From Thermoanaerobaculia bacterium (GTDB lineage Bacteria > Acidobacteriota > Thermoanaerobaculia > Gp7-AA8), in assembly GCA_017883235.1 (NCBI GenBank), contig JADGNY010000043.1, forward strand, positions 1 to 48,087: DNA of 48,087 nt. The letters are read 5' to 3'. Below, in pieces: positions 1 through 10,220 of this stretch. The translations under genes were made by a program, and so were the position numbers. A model generated the notes under the pieces. The model saw nothing but the letters and a program-made list of their open reading frames with translations. It had not been told where the DNA came from and did not search any database. Every line of letters starts with the position of its first letter. The stretch's first letter is position 1.

Positions 1-1602
1 GGTGACGTCTTCGGCGATGCTGGCCGTGCCGATGACCTCTCCGGAGGCGGAGTAGATGAGGGAGTTGTTCCATTGAAGGAGCCGCTTCTGGCCGGAGCGT
101 GTGAGAATCTCGTTCGTGCCGTGCCGGACCTCTGCCTTATCGGATATCAGCGTTGCGAACGCCTTTCTCATCTCGTCAACGATTTCCGGGGGAGTGAACA
201 GCTCGAACCAATCGGCCCCGATCACCTCCTCGCGCTGCCAGCCCGTCAGGCGGAGAAAGTAATCGTTGCAGTAAATGACCCTGGCCTCGCGGTCCAGCAT
301 CATCGAGACCAGCTCGAGGTTGTCGAGCATCTCGCGGAACCGGCGCTCGCTTTCGCGTAACTCGTCCTGGGCCAGCTTGCGCTCCGTGATGTCGATCCAT
401 ACGCCGACCAGTTCCGCCGGCCGGCCTTTTTCGGCGCGCACCAGCCGGCTGGCATCGTCGACCCATCGATAGCCTCCGTCCTTGTGCCGCATCCGGTATT
501 CCGTGCGGCACACTCCCTGCGCCAGCGTTTCCTGGATACTTGCCTCAACGCGTTCGCGGTCGTCGGGATGAAGCTGCCCGTGCCACCAGTCGAAGTTGAG
601 CGTTTCCTGCACCTGAAACCCGAGCATCCGATGAATGTTCTCGCTGACCAGACGGGGAGTGATCGTGTCGCCTTCCAGGCTGAGTGCGTACAGCACCGCC
701 GGGCTGTGATCGAGGAGCTCGCGGAGCTGCGCATGGGTTTCGCGCAGGCGCACCTCCGCCTGCTTGCGCTCCGTGACGTCGTGCATGATGCCGACGAAGT
801 GCGTGACGGTACCGGCGGCATCGCGCACGGGGGTCACCGTGTGCTCGCCGTAGTAAATGTGTCCATCCTTGTGCCGGTTGACGAATTCGCTTCGCCAGGT
901 TTCTCCGGCCTGGATCGTCTTCCAGAACGTGCGGTAGAAGGCCTCGGTGTGCGTGTCTGACTTGAGGATGCGCGGCGTCTTGCCGATTGCCTCCTCGGCC
1001 GCGTATCCCGTCGTCGTCGTGAACGACGGGTTGACCCAGAGCATCACGCCCTCGGCGTCGGTAATCATGATTGCCTCAGCCGCCGTCTCCAGGGCGATGG
1101 TCTGCAGGCCGAGCTGGCTTACGGCGTCACTCAACTCGACGTTCTTCTTCTCGAGTTTGGCCACCAGGCCGGCGTTGTATTCCTTGAGCACATCCGTCTG
1201 GTCGAAGACTGCTGTCGGCCGGCGGCCGGGGCTGACCTGTGCTTCTTCGATCGTGCGCGACAACTCGTCGACGGTGGCCGGCTTGCGCAGGTACCTGTCC
1301 GCGCCGAGGTCGAGGCTCAACTTCTCGTCGGACGGCGATACATAGGTCGAGGTGTAGGCGATGAATGGCAGGCGGCGAAAGCGCTTGCTCTTGCGCACCT
1401 CGTGGCAGAGACGGTAGCCGTCCATGATCGGCATGAGGATGTCGGAAACGATGACGTCGACCTTCTGGCCGTCGAGAACCGCCAGTGCTTCCACGCCGTT
1501 ATGCGCCTCGACCACCGTGTGTCCCTCTCCCTCCAGTTGTGCTCTCAGGAGCTTGAGGTTGATCGGCAGGTCGTCGACGATCAGGATGGTCAGAGGCTTC
1601 AT
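1..1602 (-). CDS. REC-PAS-PAS-PAS signalling protein (partial, C-terminus outside window)
   Basis: Reading leftwards from the ATG at 1602, the frame stays open to the window edge, so 534 N-terminal residues are visible. Residues ~1-120 form a CheY-type receiver: acidic pocket in ILIVDD, phospho-acceptor Asp in VIVSDILMP, switch Lys in LRKPA. A linker then leads to three PAS folds at about 165-290, 290-410 and 420-534; the first two end in DVTERK and DITERK and the visible end is AEDVT. A histidine kinase or other output domain should follow outside the window; this is inference. The ATG overlaps the stop of the upstream response regulator (ATGA), so it is the last visible gene of a five-gene translationally coupled operon. 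Likely role: cytoplasmic sensing and phosphotransfer. Confidence 0.9.
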   Translation of the reverse strand, partial: MKPLTILIVDDLPINLKLLRAQLEGEGHTVVEAHNGVEALAVLDGQKVDVIVSDILMPIMDGYRLCHEVRKSKRFRRLPFIAYTSTYVSPSDEKLSLDLGADRYLRKPATVDELSRTIEEAQVSPGRRPTAVFDQTDVLKEYNAGLVAKLEKKNVELSDAVSQLGLQTIALETAAEAIMITDAEGVMLWVNPSFTTTTGYAAEEAIGKTPRILKSDTHTEAFYRTFWKTIQAGETWRSEFVNRHKDGHIYYGEHTVTPVRDAAGTVTHFVGIMHDVTERKQAEVRLRETHAQLRELLDHSPAVLYALSLEGDTITPRLVSENIHRMLGFQVQETLNFDWWHGQLHPDDRERVEASIQETLAQGVCRTEYRMRHKDGGYRWVDDASRLVRAEKGRPAELVGVWIDITERKLAQDELRESERRFREMLDNLELVSMMLDREARVIYCNDYFLRLTGWQREEVIGADWFELFTPPEIVDEMRKAFATLISDKAEVRHGTNEILTRSGQKRLLQWNNSLIYSASGEVIGTASIAEDVT

Positions 1603-1979
1603 CGATCGAGTGGCCCCGCGTTCTTCACGACCTCAACCAACGTCGCCGGAAGCGTGCGCGTACTGAGCGGCTTTCCGAGGTACGCGTCGCATCCGGCTTC
1701 CAGCGCCTCTTCCCTCGAAAACTTCTCCGGGTAGGAGGTGACAGCGACAATGTGGATATCGCGCGTCGCCGGATCAGCCTTGAGCCTGCGCACGAGCGTC
1801 AGGCCATCCGTCCCCGGCAGCGACAGGTCCATCAGGATGACCGTGGGGTGGCTTTCCTTGATCGCCGCGAGCGCCTGTTCCGCGGCTTCCGCGCTTGATA
1901 CGTCGTGGCCGGCCGCGCTGAGCACGTGAACCGCCAGCTTCGATTCGATTGCCTGATCTTCGACGACGAGAATCTTCAT
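1599..1979 (-). CDS. Single-domain CheY-like response regulator
   Basis: This 126-residue protein is a receiver domain and nothing else. It has acidic pocket residues in ILVVEDQ, phospho-acceptor Asp in VILMDLSLPG (~residue 50), conserved Thr/Ser in VAVTSYP and Lys in LGKPLS. There is no DNA-binding or enzymatic output domain, so by family knowledge it should act by protein-protein contact or as a phosphorelay shuttle. Four-base overlaps tie it to the response regulator before it and to the REC-PAS protein after it. It resembles the neighbouring 127-residue regulator (shared RTLP near the C-terminus and the LPGxDGLTL stretch), which suggests tandem duplication. Confidence 0.93.
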   Translation of the reverse strand: MKILVVEDQAIESKLAVHVLSAAGHDVSSAEAAEQALAAIKESHPTVILMDLSLPGTDGLTLVRRLKADPATRDIHIVAVTSYPEKFSREEALEAGCDAYLGKPLSTRTLPATLVEVVKNAGPLDR

Positions 1980-2355
1980 GACTTGCCTCGTAAGTAAGCG
2001 GCTACGGAATCCGGGAGCGTGCGCGTATCGATCGGTTTCGTGATGTAGCCGTCGCAGCCCGCTTCCCGTGCCTTGGCGTCATCGCCCTTCATGGCGAAGG
2101 CGGTCAGCGCGACGATGATGATGTGGCTCGTCGATTCGTCCGCTTTGAGCTGCCGCGTCAGCGTCAGCCCGTCCATCCCCGGAAGGGCGATGTCCATCAG
2201 GATCAGGTCCGGCGGCGTGCTCCTGATGATCTCCTGCGCCACCTCGGCGTCGCCGGCCTGCAGGATACGGTAGCCGTCGAATCCCAGGACGTCGGAGACC
2301 AGCTTGCGGTTCGTGCTGTTGTCATCGACGACGAGGATGGTGGCGGTGGCGCCGT

Positions 2356-2359
<4 letters not shown>
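1976..2359 (-). CDS. Single-domain CheY-like response regulator
   Basis: This 127-residue stand-alone receiver has ILVVDDNS at the N-terminus, phospho-acceptor Asp in LILMDIALPG, Thr in VALTAFA and Lys in ITKPID. By family knowledge it takes phosphate from a histidine kinase; the two kinases directly upstream are the obvious donors. No output domain is present. Its ATG overlaps the stop of the 391-residue kinase and its stop overlaps the next regulator's ATG. It is similar along its whole length to the following gene, so the two are probably a tandem duplicate pair. Confidence 0.93.
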
Positions 2360-5027
<2,668 letters not shown>

Positions 5028-5200
5028 GCGCGCACGTCCTCACATTCGATCGGTGGGGGCACGTTCGGCAGTGAAAACGTCGAAGCGGAGTCATATGACA
5101 TACGTGCGGCAATAATAGTCTCGTATCCGGAGGCGTGATCCGGACGATCTGGTCTGCCTCCATCGCTGACGTCACTAGAGCACGCGAGGGTACGTTGCAA

Positions 5201-5213
5201 GTTCCGTTGGAAC
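5201..5213. promoter_or_regulatory. Small perfect palindrome between signalling operon and Crp/Fnr gene
   Basis: GTTCC-GTT-GGAAC lies in the divergent intergenic region 5028-5319, about 110 bp before the chosen start of the Crp/Fnr-type gene. It could be a regulator site. No convincing -35/-10 pair is visible beside it, so the role is inference. Nothing else recognisable fills the interval. Confidence 0.3.
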
Positions 5214-5319
5214 ATTACGCTGCCGTATGTTTTCGGCGCGGAAGATCCGTACATTTGTCCCTCTAATTGAATTGAATCGAGCTCTACCAGGCCGGCGCGG
5301 AGTTAAGGGGGCGGAATGC

Positions 5320-6033
5320 ATGGCGATCAGCACGCACAGGCGGAGTAATTCAATCCTTTCGCGATGCGGCCTGCATTTTGGTGCCTCGGGGGACGAGGTC
5401 ACGTTTCGCGCGGGCGAAACGATCCTTCGGGCAAATCAAACCACCTCGCACGTCTTTTTTCCGGTGAGTGTCGTGGCGGCCTTCGTGCGCCGGCTCGTCG
5501 ACGGAAGCACCATCGAAGCCGGAATGGTTGGTAACGAGGGAGCCATCGGCATCGAGGCGATGTTCGGCGCCACCGCGCAGCCGAGCGACGTCATCGCCCT
5601 GATTGAAGGAACCGCCATTCGCGTTCCCGCCGCCGCTGCTGGTATCGCCTTCGATGAGGAGCGCGAGCTCCGCAGACTGGTGCTCCGGTTTGCGAACGCC
5701 TTCACGCTTCAGGTCGGCCAGTCGGCCGCCTGCAACTGGCTGCATCCTCTCGATCGCCGGCTTGCGCGCTGGCTCTTGAAGGTCGCGGACAGGATGGCCG
5801 GACCGGCGCGGACCGGGGCGATTGAAATCGCGCTGACTCAGGAGTTTCTTGCAAGCATGCTCGGAGCGCGAATCGCCGGCATCAGCGAGGCCGTCTCCGC
5901 GCTCACGGCCTCCGGCCTGATCCGCCACCGCAGACATGTGATCGAGATCGCCGACCGGGCTGCTCTGGAAGCGGCGTGTTGCGAGTGCTATGCGACGGTC
6001 CGCCTGCTCTATGAGCGCGATGAGGTGATGTGA
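5320..6033 (+). CDS. Crp/Fnr-family transcriptional regulator
   Basis: The 237-residue protein has an N-terminal cyclic-nucleotide-binding-like beta-barrel (~15-140; FRAGETILRANQ, FFPVSVVAAFV, GMVGNEGAIG) and a C-terminal winged helix (~150-225; ALTQEFLASMLGARIAGISE is the recognition-helix region). The CNB part lacks the cAMP-binding RxS signature, and there is no Fnr-type N-terminal cysteine cluster, so the effector is unknown. I chose the ATG at 5320 because AAGGGGGCGGA sits just upstream; the frame is open further 5' but without a ribosome site. The gene converges with the radical-SAM-like gene, 13 bp apart, and is divergent from the kinase operon. Confidence 0.88.
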   Translation: MAISTHRRSNSILSRCGLHFGASGDEVTFRAGETILRANQTTSHVFFPVSVVAAFVRRLVDGSTIEAGMVGNEGAIGIEAMFGATAQPSDVIALIEGTAIRVPAAAAGIAFDEERELRRLVLRFANAFTLQVGQSAACNWLHPLDRRLARWLLKVADRMAGPARTGAIEIALTQEFLASMLGARIAGISEAVSALTASGLIRHRRHVIEIADRAALEAACCECYATVRLLYERDEVM

Positions 6034-6046
6034 TCACTGAAAGAAC

Positions 6047-6889
6047 TCAGAGCGCCGGCACGGCTGCAAGCACTCTGAGGCCGGCGTCCGGAATCCTGCG
6101 GACTACGTAGCTCCGCGACCGCTCCTGGATCGTGTCGAACGTTTGAACGCGGACGTTCCCGACGACGATGTCGTTGACCCGAACGTCGCCTGACGACGAC
6201 ACATGCATGGCCTCGGCCGCATCCGTCATCAGCAGCAGCGGAAGCAGAGCGGCATGCTGGCGGACGATCTGGCGAAGAAACGGCAGCTCGTGCACGGAGA
6301 TGCGCAGACGTCCGCGCGCCGCGATGTGAATGAGCGCGGTCGCGGCAGACGTGGTGATGGCATCGCTGAGCCGGGCGTGTGAGAAATCGAGGTGCCAGGA
6401 AGCGGCGTGAAGACTCTCCACCACCTCGCTGAGCGGCATGAGCGGTAAGGCGTTTCCCGGCGTAATGGCCGTCTCGATCTCCAGCGGTATGCCGGTCTCG
6501 TGGACCGCCGTGGCCAGATGAACGCTCCAACTCCAGTCGATTCCGTTGTCCACCAGCTTGTGGATATCCGCGGTATGGCTGTGCAGCGGGATGGCGATCG
6601 CATCCGGCATGGCATCGGCGATGGCCCCGATCGAGGCGGCGTCCGCGTGTGTCCGGCAGACAACCGTCACCGCGCAGCGGCGCCGGCGCGCATACGCCGT
6701 CAGACGTTCGAGATCGTCGATGGCGCTGATGTCGTGAAGGAGGAGGCGCATCCGCGCCACGCCGAGGTCTGCCAGCTCCTCGGCGAGCGAAAGCATCTCG
6801 TCGATGCAAAGCGGCTCCCGTTTCGTCTGCCGGCCGGCTGATGGCCGTCCGACATCGAGCGTGATGAGGCGTGGTACCTGAAATGTCAT
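6047..6889 (-). CDS. Radical-SAM-like protein lacking the iron-sulfur cysteines
   Basis: The 280-residue protein follows the layout of radical SAM peptide-maturase/haem-type enzymes: a PRLITLDV first strand, the helix motif DEMLSLAEELADLGVARM, alternating strands and helices of a partial TIM barrel, and a C-terminal SSSGDVRVNDIVVGNVR segment like the 'SS.GD...GN.R' end of that group. Where the CxxxCxxC cluster motif belongs there is VGRPSAGRQTK, with no cysteine. The only cysteines are isolated ones. If the fold call is right this is a cluster-less pseudoenzyme; an unrelated TIM-like protein is the alternative. ATG at 6889 is preferred (AAGG 9 bases upstream) over the in-frame ATG at 6910. 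Confidence 0.5.
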   Translation of the reverse strand: MTFQVPRLITLDVGRPSAGRQTKREPLCIDEMLSLAEELADLGVARMRLLLHDISAIDDLERLTAYARRRRCAVTVVCRTHADAASIGAIADAMPDAIAIPLHSHTADIHKLVDNGIDWSWSVHLATAVHETGIPLEIETAITPGNALPLMPLSEVVESLHAASWHLDFSHARLSDAITTSAATALIHIAARGRLRISVHELPFLRQIVRQHAALLPLLLMTDAAEAMHVSSSGDVRVNDIVVGNVRVQTFDTIQERSRSYVVRRIPDAGLRVLAAVPAL

Positions 6890-6999
6890 GACCGAAATCC
6901 TTACGCGCATTGGACCGCGGCCGGTTCCCCGCGTCAGCTTCGCCCGTCACGGCGCAAACGTGATGGCCGATACGTGCTCGGGTTTGGTGCTCGGCGCAA

Positions 7000-7163
7000 A
7001 AGTCAAAAGCTTTAACCACAGAGGCACAGAGAACACAGAGGAAAACCAGAAACCAGAAACTAGAAACCAGAAATGGCGGCGGAGCGCAGCATTCTGGTTT
7101 CTGGTTTCTGGTTTCTGGTTTTCCTCTGTGTTCTCTGTGCCTCTGTGGTTAAAGCCTTTGACG
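7000..7163. repeat. Long imperfect inverted repeat, 'ACAGAGG' plus 'CCAGAAA' type
   Basis: The two arms of about 73 bases are nearly perfect reverse complements around an 18-base loop (7073-7090). Each arm carries CCACAGAGGCACAGAGAACA followed by repeats of AACCAGA. The element ends at the stop codon of the L,D-transpeptidase gene. Related arms recur at 8756-8827 and 13562-13647. RNA from either strand would fold into a very strong hairpin and could act as a transcriptional barrier between genes. Confidence 0.95.
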
Positions 7164-8663
7164 TTAACGCGACGACGGCCGGACCCGCATAGCAGCGTCG
7201 AGAGCGCCGTCGCGGCCGTAGATGTCGGGGGCGAAGTGCAGTTCGCCGGCATCGTCGACGAACGAGGTCCAATAGAGGACGTGGGCCGCCAGCGGCGCGC
7301 GGACGGCGATGAATTGCTGGATGCCGCGCTGCGATTCCGCCACGATGCGGCCGCGCGGCCACTCCGGCCGGTCGCGCAGCAGCCACGCGGCAAGGTCGAC
7401 GGCATTCTCGACGCGCATACAGCCATGACTGAATGCGCGCATGTGCGCGTTGAACAGTTCTTTAGCCGGGGTGTCGTGGAGATAGACGTCGTAGGGATTC
7501 GGCAGGTTGAACTTGATCAATCCGAGCGAGTTCCACGTCCCCGGCGTTTGCCGGAGCCGGCCGCCGGAGAGGACTTCGATGTGCTCGCGCTCCAGGTATC
7601 CCGGCTTTCGGCGCTCTTTCGGCCACAGCTCTTTCCGGGCGATGCTCTGCGGCACGTTCCAGTACGGACTCAACACCACCTCTTTGATGGCGCTGCTCAC
7701 GATGGGAGTGCGCAGATAGTCCTTGCCGACCACGACACGCGACGTGAGAACGGGGCGTTCGTGCTCGTACACGGTCAGCGAAAATGCCGGGATGTTGAGC
7801 AGCAGATAGGGATCGCCGAGGGTGGCAGGAAGCCAGCGCCATCGTTCGAGATTCAGCTCCAGTTGCCGCACCCGGGCAGACGCCGGCACGTTCAGCTCCG
7901 CGATCGTCAGGCTGCCGGCGATGCCGTCTTCGGCCAGTCCGTGCAGACGCTGAAACCGGCGCACTGCCGCTTCGGCCGCGGCATCGAACGCGACAGGCCC
8001 CTGCGCGAGATCGCCGGAGGCGACGAGCCGCGCAATGAGCTGGACGGCGCGCGGATCCTGAACGTTGAGACGAAGCGGCTTGCCGGGATCGACTACCGGC
8101 CATCCTCCCGCCGCGTCAATCCGCCGCATCGCCGCCAGGGCATTGCGAAGCGCGGCGTAGCCGCGATGCGCCGGCGCCATCCGCGCCATCGCCGCTTCCA
8201 CCTCGTGCAACTCCAGCGCGGTCTCCAAGGCCCCGACGAGATCATTCGTCCGCGGCGCCAGGCACCACGTCGGCTCGATCGACACCGGATCGACGCGTCC
8301 CGAAAGAAGGTGTGATCCGAGGAGAAAGAAGGCATCGGTCATCAACAGATCGAGGTCCGGCGGGGAGCCGCGTCCCGCTTCGATCCGGGTCAGGTGATAG
8401 TCGAGCGGGTCGAGTCCGTCGGCCGCCGCGCCATGAACGGCCCGCAGCAGCGCATCGCGGTCGGCCGGCTGCCAGGCAGGCTCATTGTTGCGGCGTCCGT
8501 AGAAGAGCGCCAGCGGACGGGACGAACAGATCGGCTCGCCTATCACGCTGACGGTCTGTCCTTTGCCGAGCGCCGCCACCGCTCCGCCGATCACGATCCG
8601 ATCGTCCGCCGCCGAGGTTCCGGGTGCGATCGAGAAGAGGAAAGCGAGGAGCACGGGGAGCAT
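7164..8663 (-). CDS. L,D-transpeptidase, YcbB-like, secreted
   Basis: The 499-residue protein starts with a signal peptide (MLPVLLAFLFSIAPGTSAA). It has an N-terminal scaffold with the FYGRRNNEPAW segment, a peptidoglycan-binding domain (~225-270; AVRRFQRLHGLAEDGIAG) and a YkuD catalytic domain with catalytic Cys in FSHGCMRVENA (~residue 437). By family knowledge it forms 3-3 crosslinks in periplasmic peptidoglycan using a Cys-acyl intermediate. I chose ATG at 8663, which begins exactly at the signal peptide; the frame continues 16 codons upstream. The family is usually ~500-600 residues, so this is full length. It stands alone, with palindromic repeats on both sides. Confidence 0.93.
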   Translation of the reverse strand: MLPVLLAFLFSIAPGTSAADDRIVIGGAVAALGKGQTVSVIGEPICSSRPLALFYGRRNNEPAWQPADRDALLRAVHGAAADGLDPLDYHLTRIEAGRGSPPDLDLLMTDAFFLLGSHLLSGRVDPVSIEPTWCLAPRTNDLVGALETALELHEVEAAMARMAPAHRGYAALRNALAAMRRIDAAGGWPVVDPGKPLRLNVQDPRAVQLIARLVASGDLAQGPVAFDAAAEAAVRRFQRLHGLAEDGIAGSLTIAELNVPASARVRQLELNLERWRWLPATLGDPYLLLNIPAFSLTVYEHERPVLTSRVVVGKDYLRTPIVSSAIKEVVLSPYWNVPQSIARKELWPKERRKPGYLEREHIEVLSGGRLRQTPGTWNSLGLIKFNLPNPYDVYLHDTPAKELFNAHMRAFSHGCMRVENAVDLAAWLLRDRPEWPRGRIVAESQRGIQQFIAVRAPLAAHVLYWTSFVDDAGELHFAPDIYGRDGALDAAMRVRPSSR

Positions 8664-8741
8664 GAATTGAGGGTGCTCTCTTTCCGCGACGACGTCGGGC
8701 GCGGTGAGCACATCGGATCGTGACCCTCATCACGCGCCCAT

Positions 8742-8840
8742 CCGAAAAGGCTATCACCACAGAGGCACAGAGAACACAGAGGCTTTGTTTTACTTGTTTT
8801 CCTCTGTGTTCTCTGTGCCTCTGTGGTTAAACGCTTTTGA
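8742..8840. repeat. Inverted repeat of the 'ACAGAGG' family
   Basis: Perfect 27-base arms (8756-8782 and 8801-8827, starting ACCACAGAGGCACAG) flank an 18-base T-rich loop, with weaker pairing outside. It has the same core as the element at 7000-7163 but lacks the inner CCAGAAA part. Its right end directly abuts the broken ABC transporter remnant that begins about 8845. Confidence 0.95.
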
Positions 8841-8844
8841 AGTG

Positions 8845-9010
8845 TCCGCGGATCCGGCTATCGTGCTGGCGGACGAGCCGACCGGAAATCTCGACAGCAG
8901 AACCTCGGAAGAGATCATGTCCCTTCTGCAGCGGCTCAACGACGCTGCAGGACGATCGTATTGATCACGCATGCCGCCTCGATCCGATCGAAGCGTTGCG
9001 TTATGAATGA
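8845..9010 (+). pseudogene. Remnant of a MacB/LolD-type ABC ATPase joined to the tail of its permease
   Basis: Frame-readable remains begin with [16 protein letters not shown] (Walker B and D-loop of a MacB/LolD-type ATPase), continue through [12 protein letters not shown], then shift frame and resume as TIVLITHA (H-loop) at 8952-8975. The last codons, 8975-9010, read RLDPIEALRYE and stop, which is the typical C-terminal end of a MacB-family permease. So the ATPase 5' part, its end and nearly all of the permease are gone. The stop (9008-9010) overlaps the ATG of the next ABC gene, preserving the old operon joint. The left breakpoint adjoins the repeat at 8742-8840. Confidence 0.85.
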
Positions 9011-9360
9011 AGATCATGAGTGAGCCGGTGGTCATTGTGGAAACCGTTCGCCTTCGGCGCGAATTCGGCGATGTTGTCGCCGTCAACGATCTCACCTTGT
9101 CCATTCGAAGCGGATCGATCTTCGGACTGCTCGGGCCGAACGGGGCCGGGAAGAGCAGCGCGATCAAGATGCTCACCACGCTGATCCGGCCGACGTCCGG
9201 TACCGCGTGTGTGGCCGGGTTCGACATCGTTCGCCAGGCCTCGAGCGTCCGCCGTCACATCGGCTACGTTCCGCAGTTGCTCTCGGCTGACGGCAGTCTC
9301 ACCGCGCGTGAGAACCTCACGCTCTCGGCACGCCTCTACGGGATTACGCACCGGGCCCGG
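9007..9360 (+). pseudogene. Truncated ABC transporter ATP-binding protein (N-terminal ~118 residues only)
   Basis: The start ATG overlaps the stop of the preceding permease remnant. The protein runs normally through Walker A (LLGPNGAGKSSAIKML, ~45-60) and the Q-loop (HIGYVPQLLS), as in ABC-2-type drug or antibiotic exporters, to ARLYGITHRARR. It is then replaced by the CAGAAAG repeat at 9364-9517. The signature motif, Walker B and H-loop are missing, so it cannot work as an ATPase. The reading frame happens to continue through the repeat into Hsp20 (see findings). Confidence 0.9.
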
Positions 9361-9363
9361 CGG

Positions 9364-9517
9364 CAGCAGAAAGCAGAAAGCAGAAAGCAGAAAGCAGAAA
9401 TGATCGATGAGCGGAGCACTTCTGCCTTCTGCCTTCTGCTTTCTGCCTTCTGCTTTCTGCCTTCTGCTTTCTGCATTCTGCCTTCTGCCTTCTGCCTTCT
9501 GCCTTCTGCCCTTCTGA
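9364..9517. repeat. Palindromic 'GCAGAAA / TTCTGCC' repeat
   Basis: The left arm (9364-9400) consists of 7-bp units GCAGAAA. The right arm (9419-9517) is a longer run of TTCTGCC/TTCTGCT units in the opposite sense. A second copy of the family is at 30588-30678. The unit is 7 bp, so each arm is a microsatellite-like run that can pair with the other. It replaces the 3' part of the ABC ATPase gene. Confidence 0.95.
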
Positions 9518-9606
9518 CGTGTCCGCGATCACACGCGGCTCGCCAGCCGGTCACGGAATCCGGCCGCGCGCGGACTGATGATTCAACCGTATCAAGGAGG
9601 TACCCC

Positions 9607-10083
9607 ATGACATTTCTCAGAGCACTGGAAGATTGGAATCCTGTCGATGAACTGATGGCACTCCGTGGGCGTCTTGACCGGACGCTGGCCGGACGCGTCA
9701 GTGGGAAGAACGAAAGCGACCTCTTCTCGTCGGCCTGGACACCTGCAGCGGATGTCGTCGAAACGACAAACTCGATCGTCATCCGCGCCGAACTGCCCGG
9801 GATGAACGAGAAGGACATCAAGGTCAAGGTCGAAAACGGAATTCTCGTCATCGAAGGCGAGCGGAATCTGGAGAAGGAATCGGACGAGAAAGGCTATCGC
9901 CGCATCGAGCGCTCCTACGGTTCGTTCCTCCGGACCTTCGTTCTTCCTCCCACCGCGGCGCCTGACCGTATCAGCGCGACGTACAACAACGGCGTGCTCG
10001 AGGTCGACATCGCCAAGAAGGAAGAGTCGAAGCCGAAGGAGATCCCCATCGAGGTGAAGAAGAAACTCTCCGCCGCCGCCTGA
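9607..10083 (+). CDS. Hsp20-family small heat shock protein
   Basis: This 158-residue small heat shock protein carries a central alpha-crystallin domain (~45-140) with the markers AELPGMNEKDIKV, GERN, YGSFLRTFVLP and YNNGVLEV, and a C-terminal I-x-I-like tail (EIPIEV). By family knowledge it is an ATP-independent holdase that forms cytoplasmic oligomers. ATG at 9607 is decided by a perfect AAGGAGGT at 9594-9601. PEP synthase and universal stress protein genes follow on the same strand, a grouping typical of energy or oxygen-limitation stress regulons. The upstream frame runs into a repeat and a broken ABC gene. Confidence 0.95.
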   Translation: MTFLRALEDWNPVDELMALRGRLDRTLAGRVSGKNESDLFSSAWTPAADVVETTNSIVIRAELPGMNEKDIKVKVENGILVIEGERNLEKESDEKGYRRIERSYGSFLRTFVLPPTAAPDRISATYNNGVLEVDIAKKEESKPKEIPIEVKKKLSAAA

Positions 10084-10108
10084 CAGGAAAGGCCGGGGCA
10101 GAGACAGA

Positions 10109-10196
10109 GTTGCGAGGTTGCAAAGTTGCAGAGTTACCCAGCTACTCAGCAACCCAGAAACCAGAAACCCAGCAACCCACCAACCCAACGTCTCTG
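10109..10196. repeat. Single-sided low-complexity repeat (GTTGC / AACCCAG type)
   Basis: Between hsp20 and the PEP synthase gene lie GTTGC-rich and CAGAAACC/CAGCAACC-rich runs. They resemble one arm of the CCAGAAA family seen at 7046-7122 and 13562-13647. Only partial self-pairing (GTTGC with GCAAC) is possible here. Confidence 0.7.
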
Positions 10197-10220
10197 CCCC
10201 GTACCTTTTGGAGAATGGCC

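Noticed and set aside
8704..8844. Start of a small protein in the repeat before the ABC remnant
   Set aside because: It translates the ACAGAGG repeat; only the part after about 8845 shows ABC homology.
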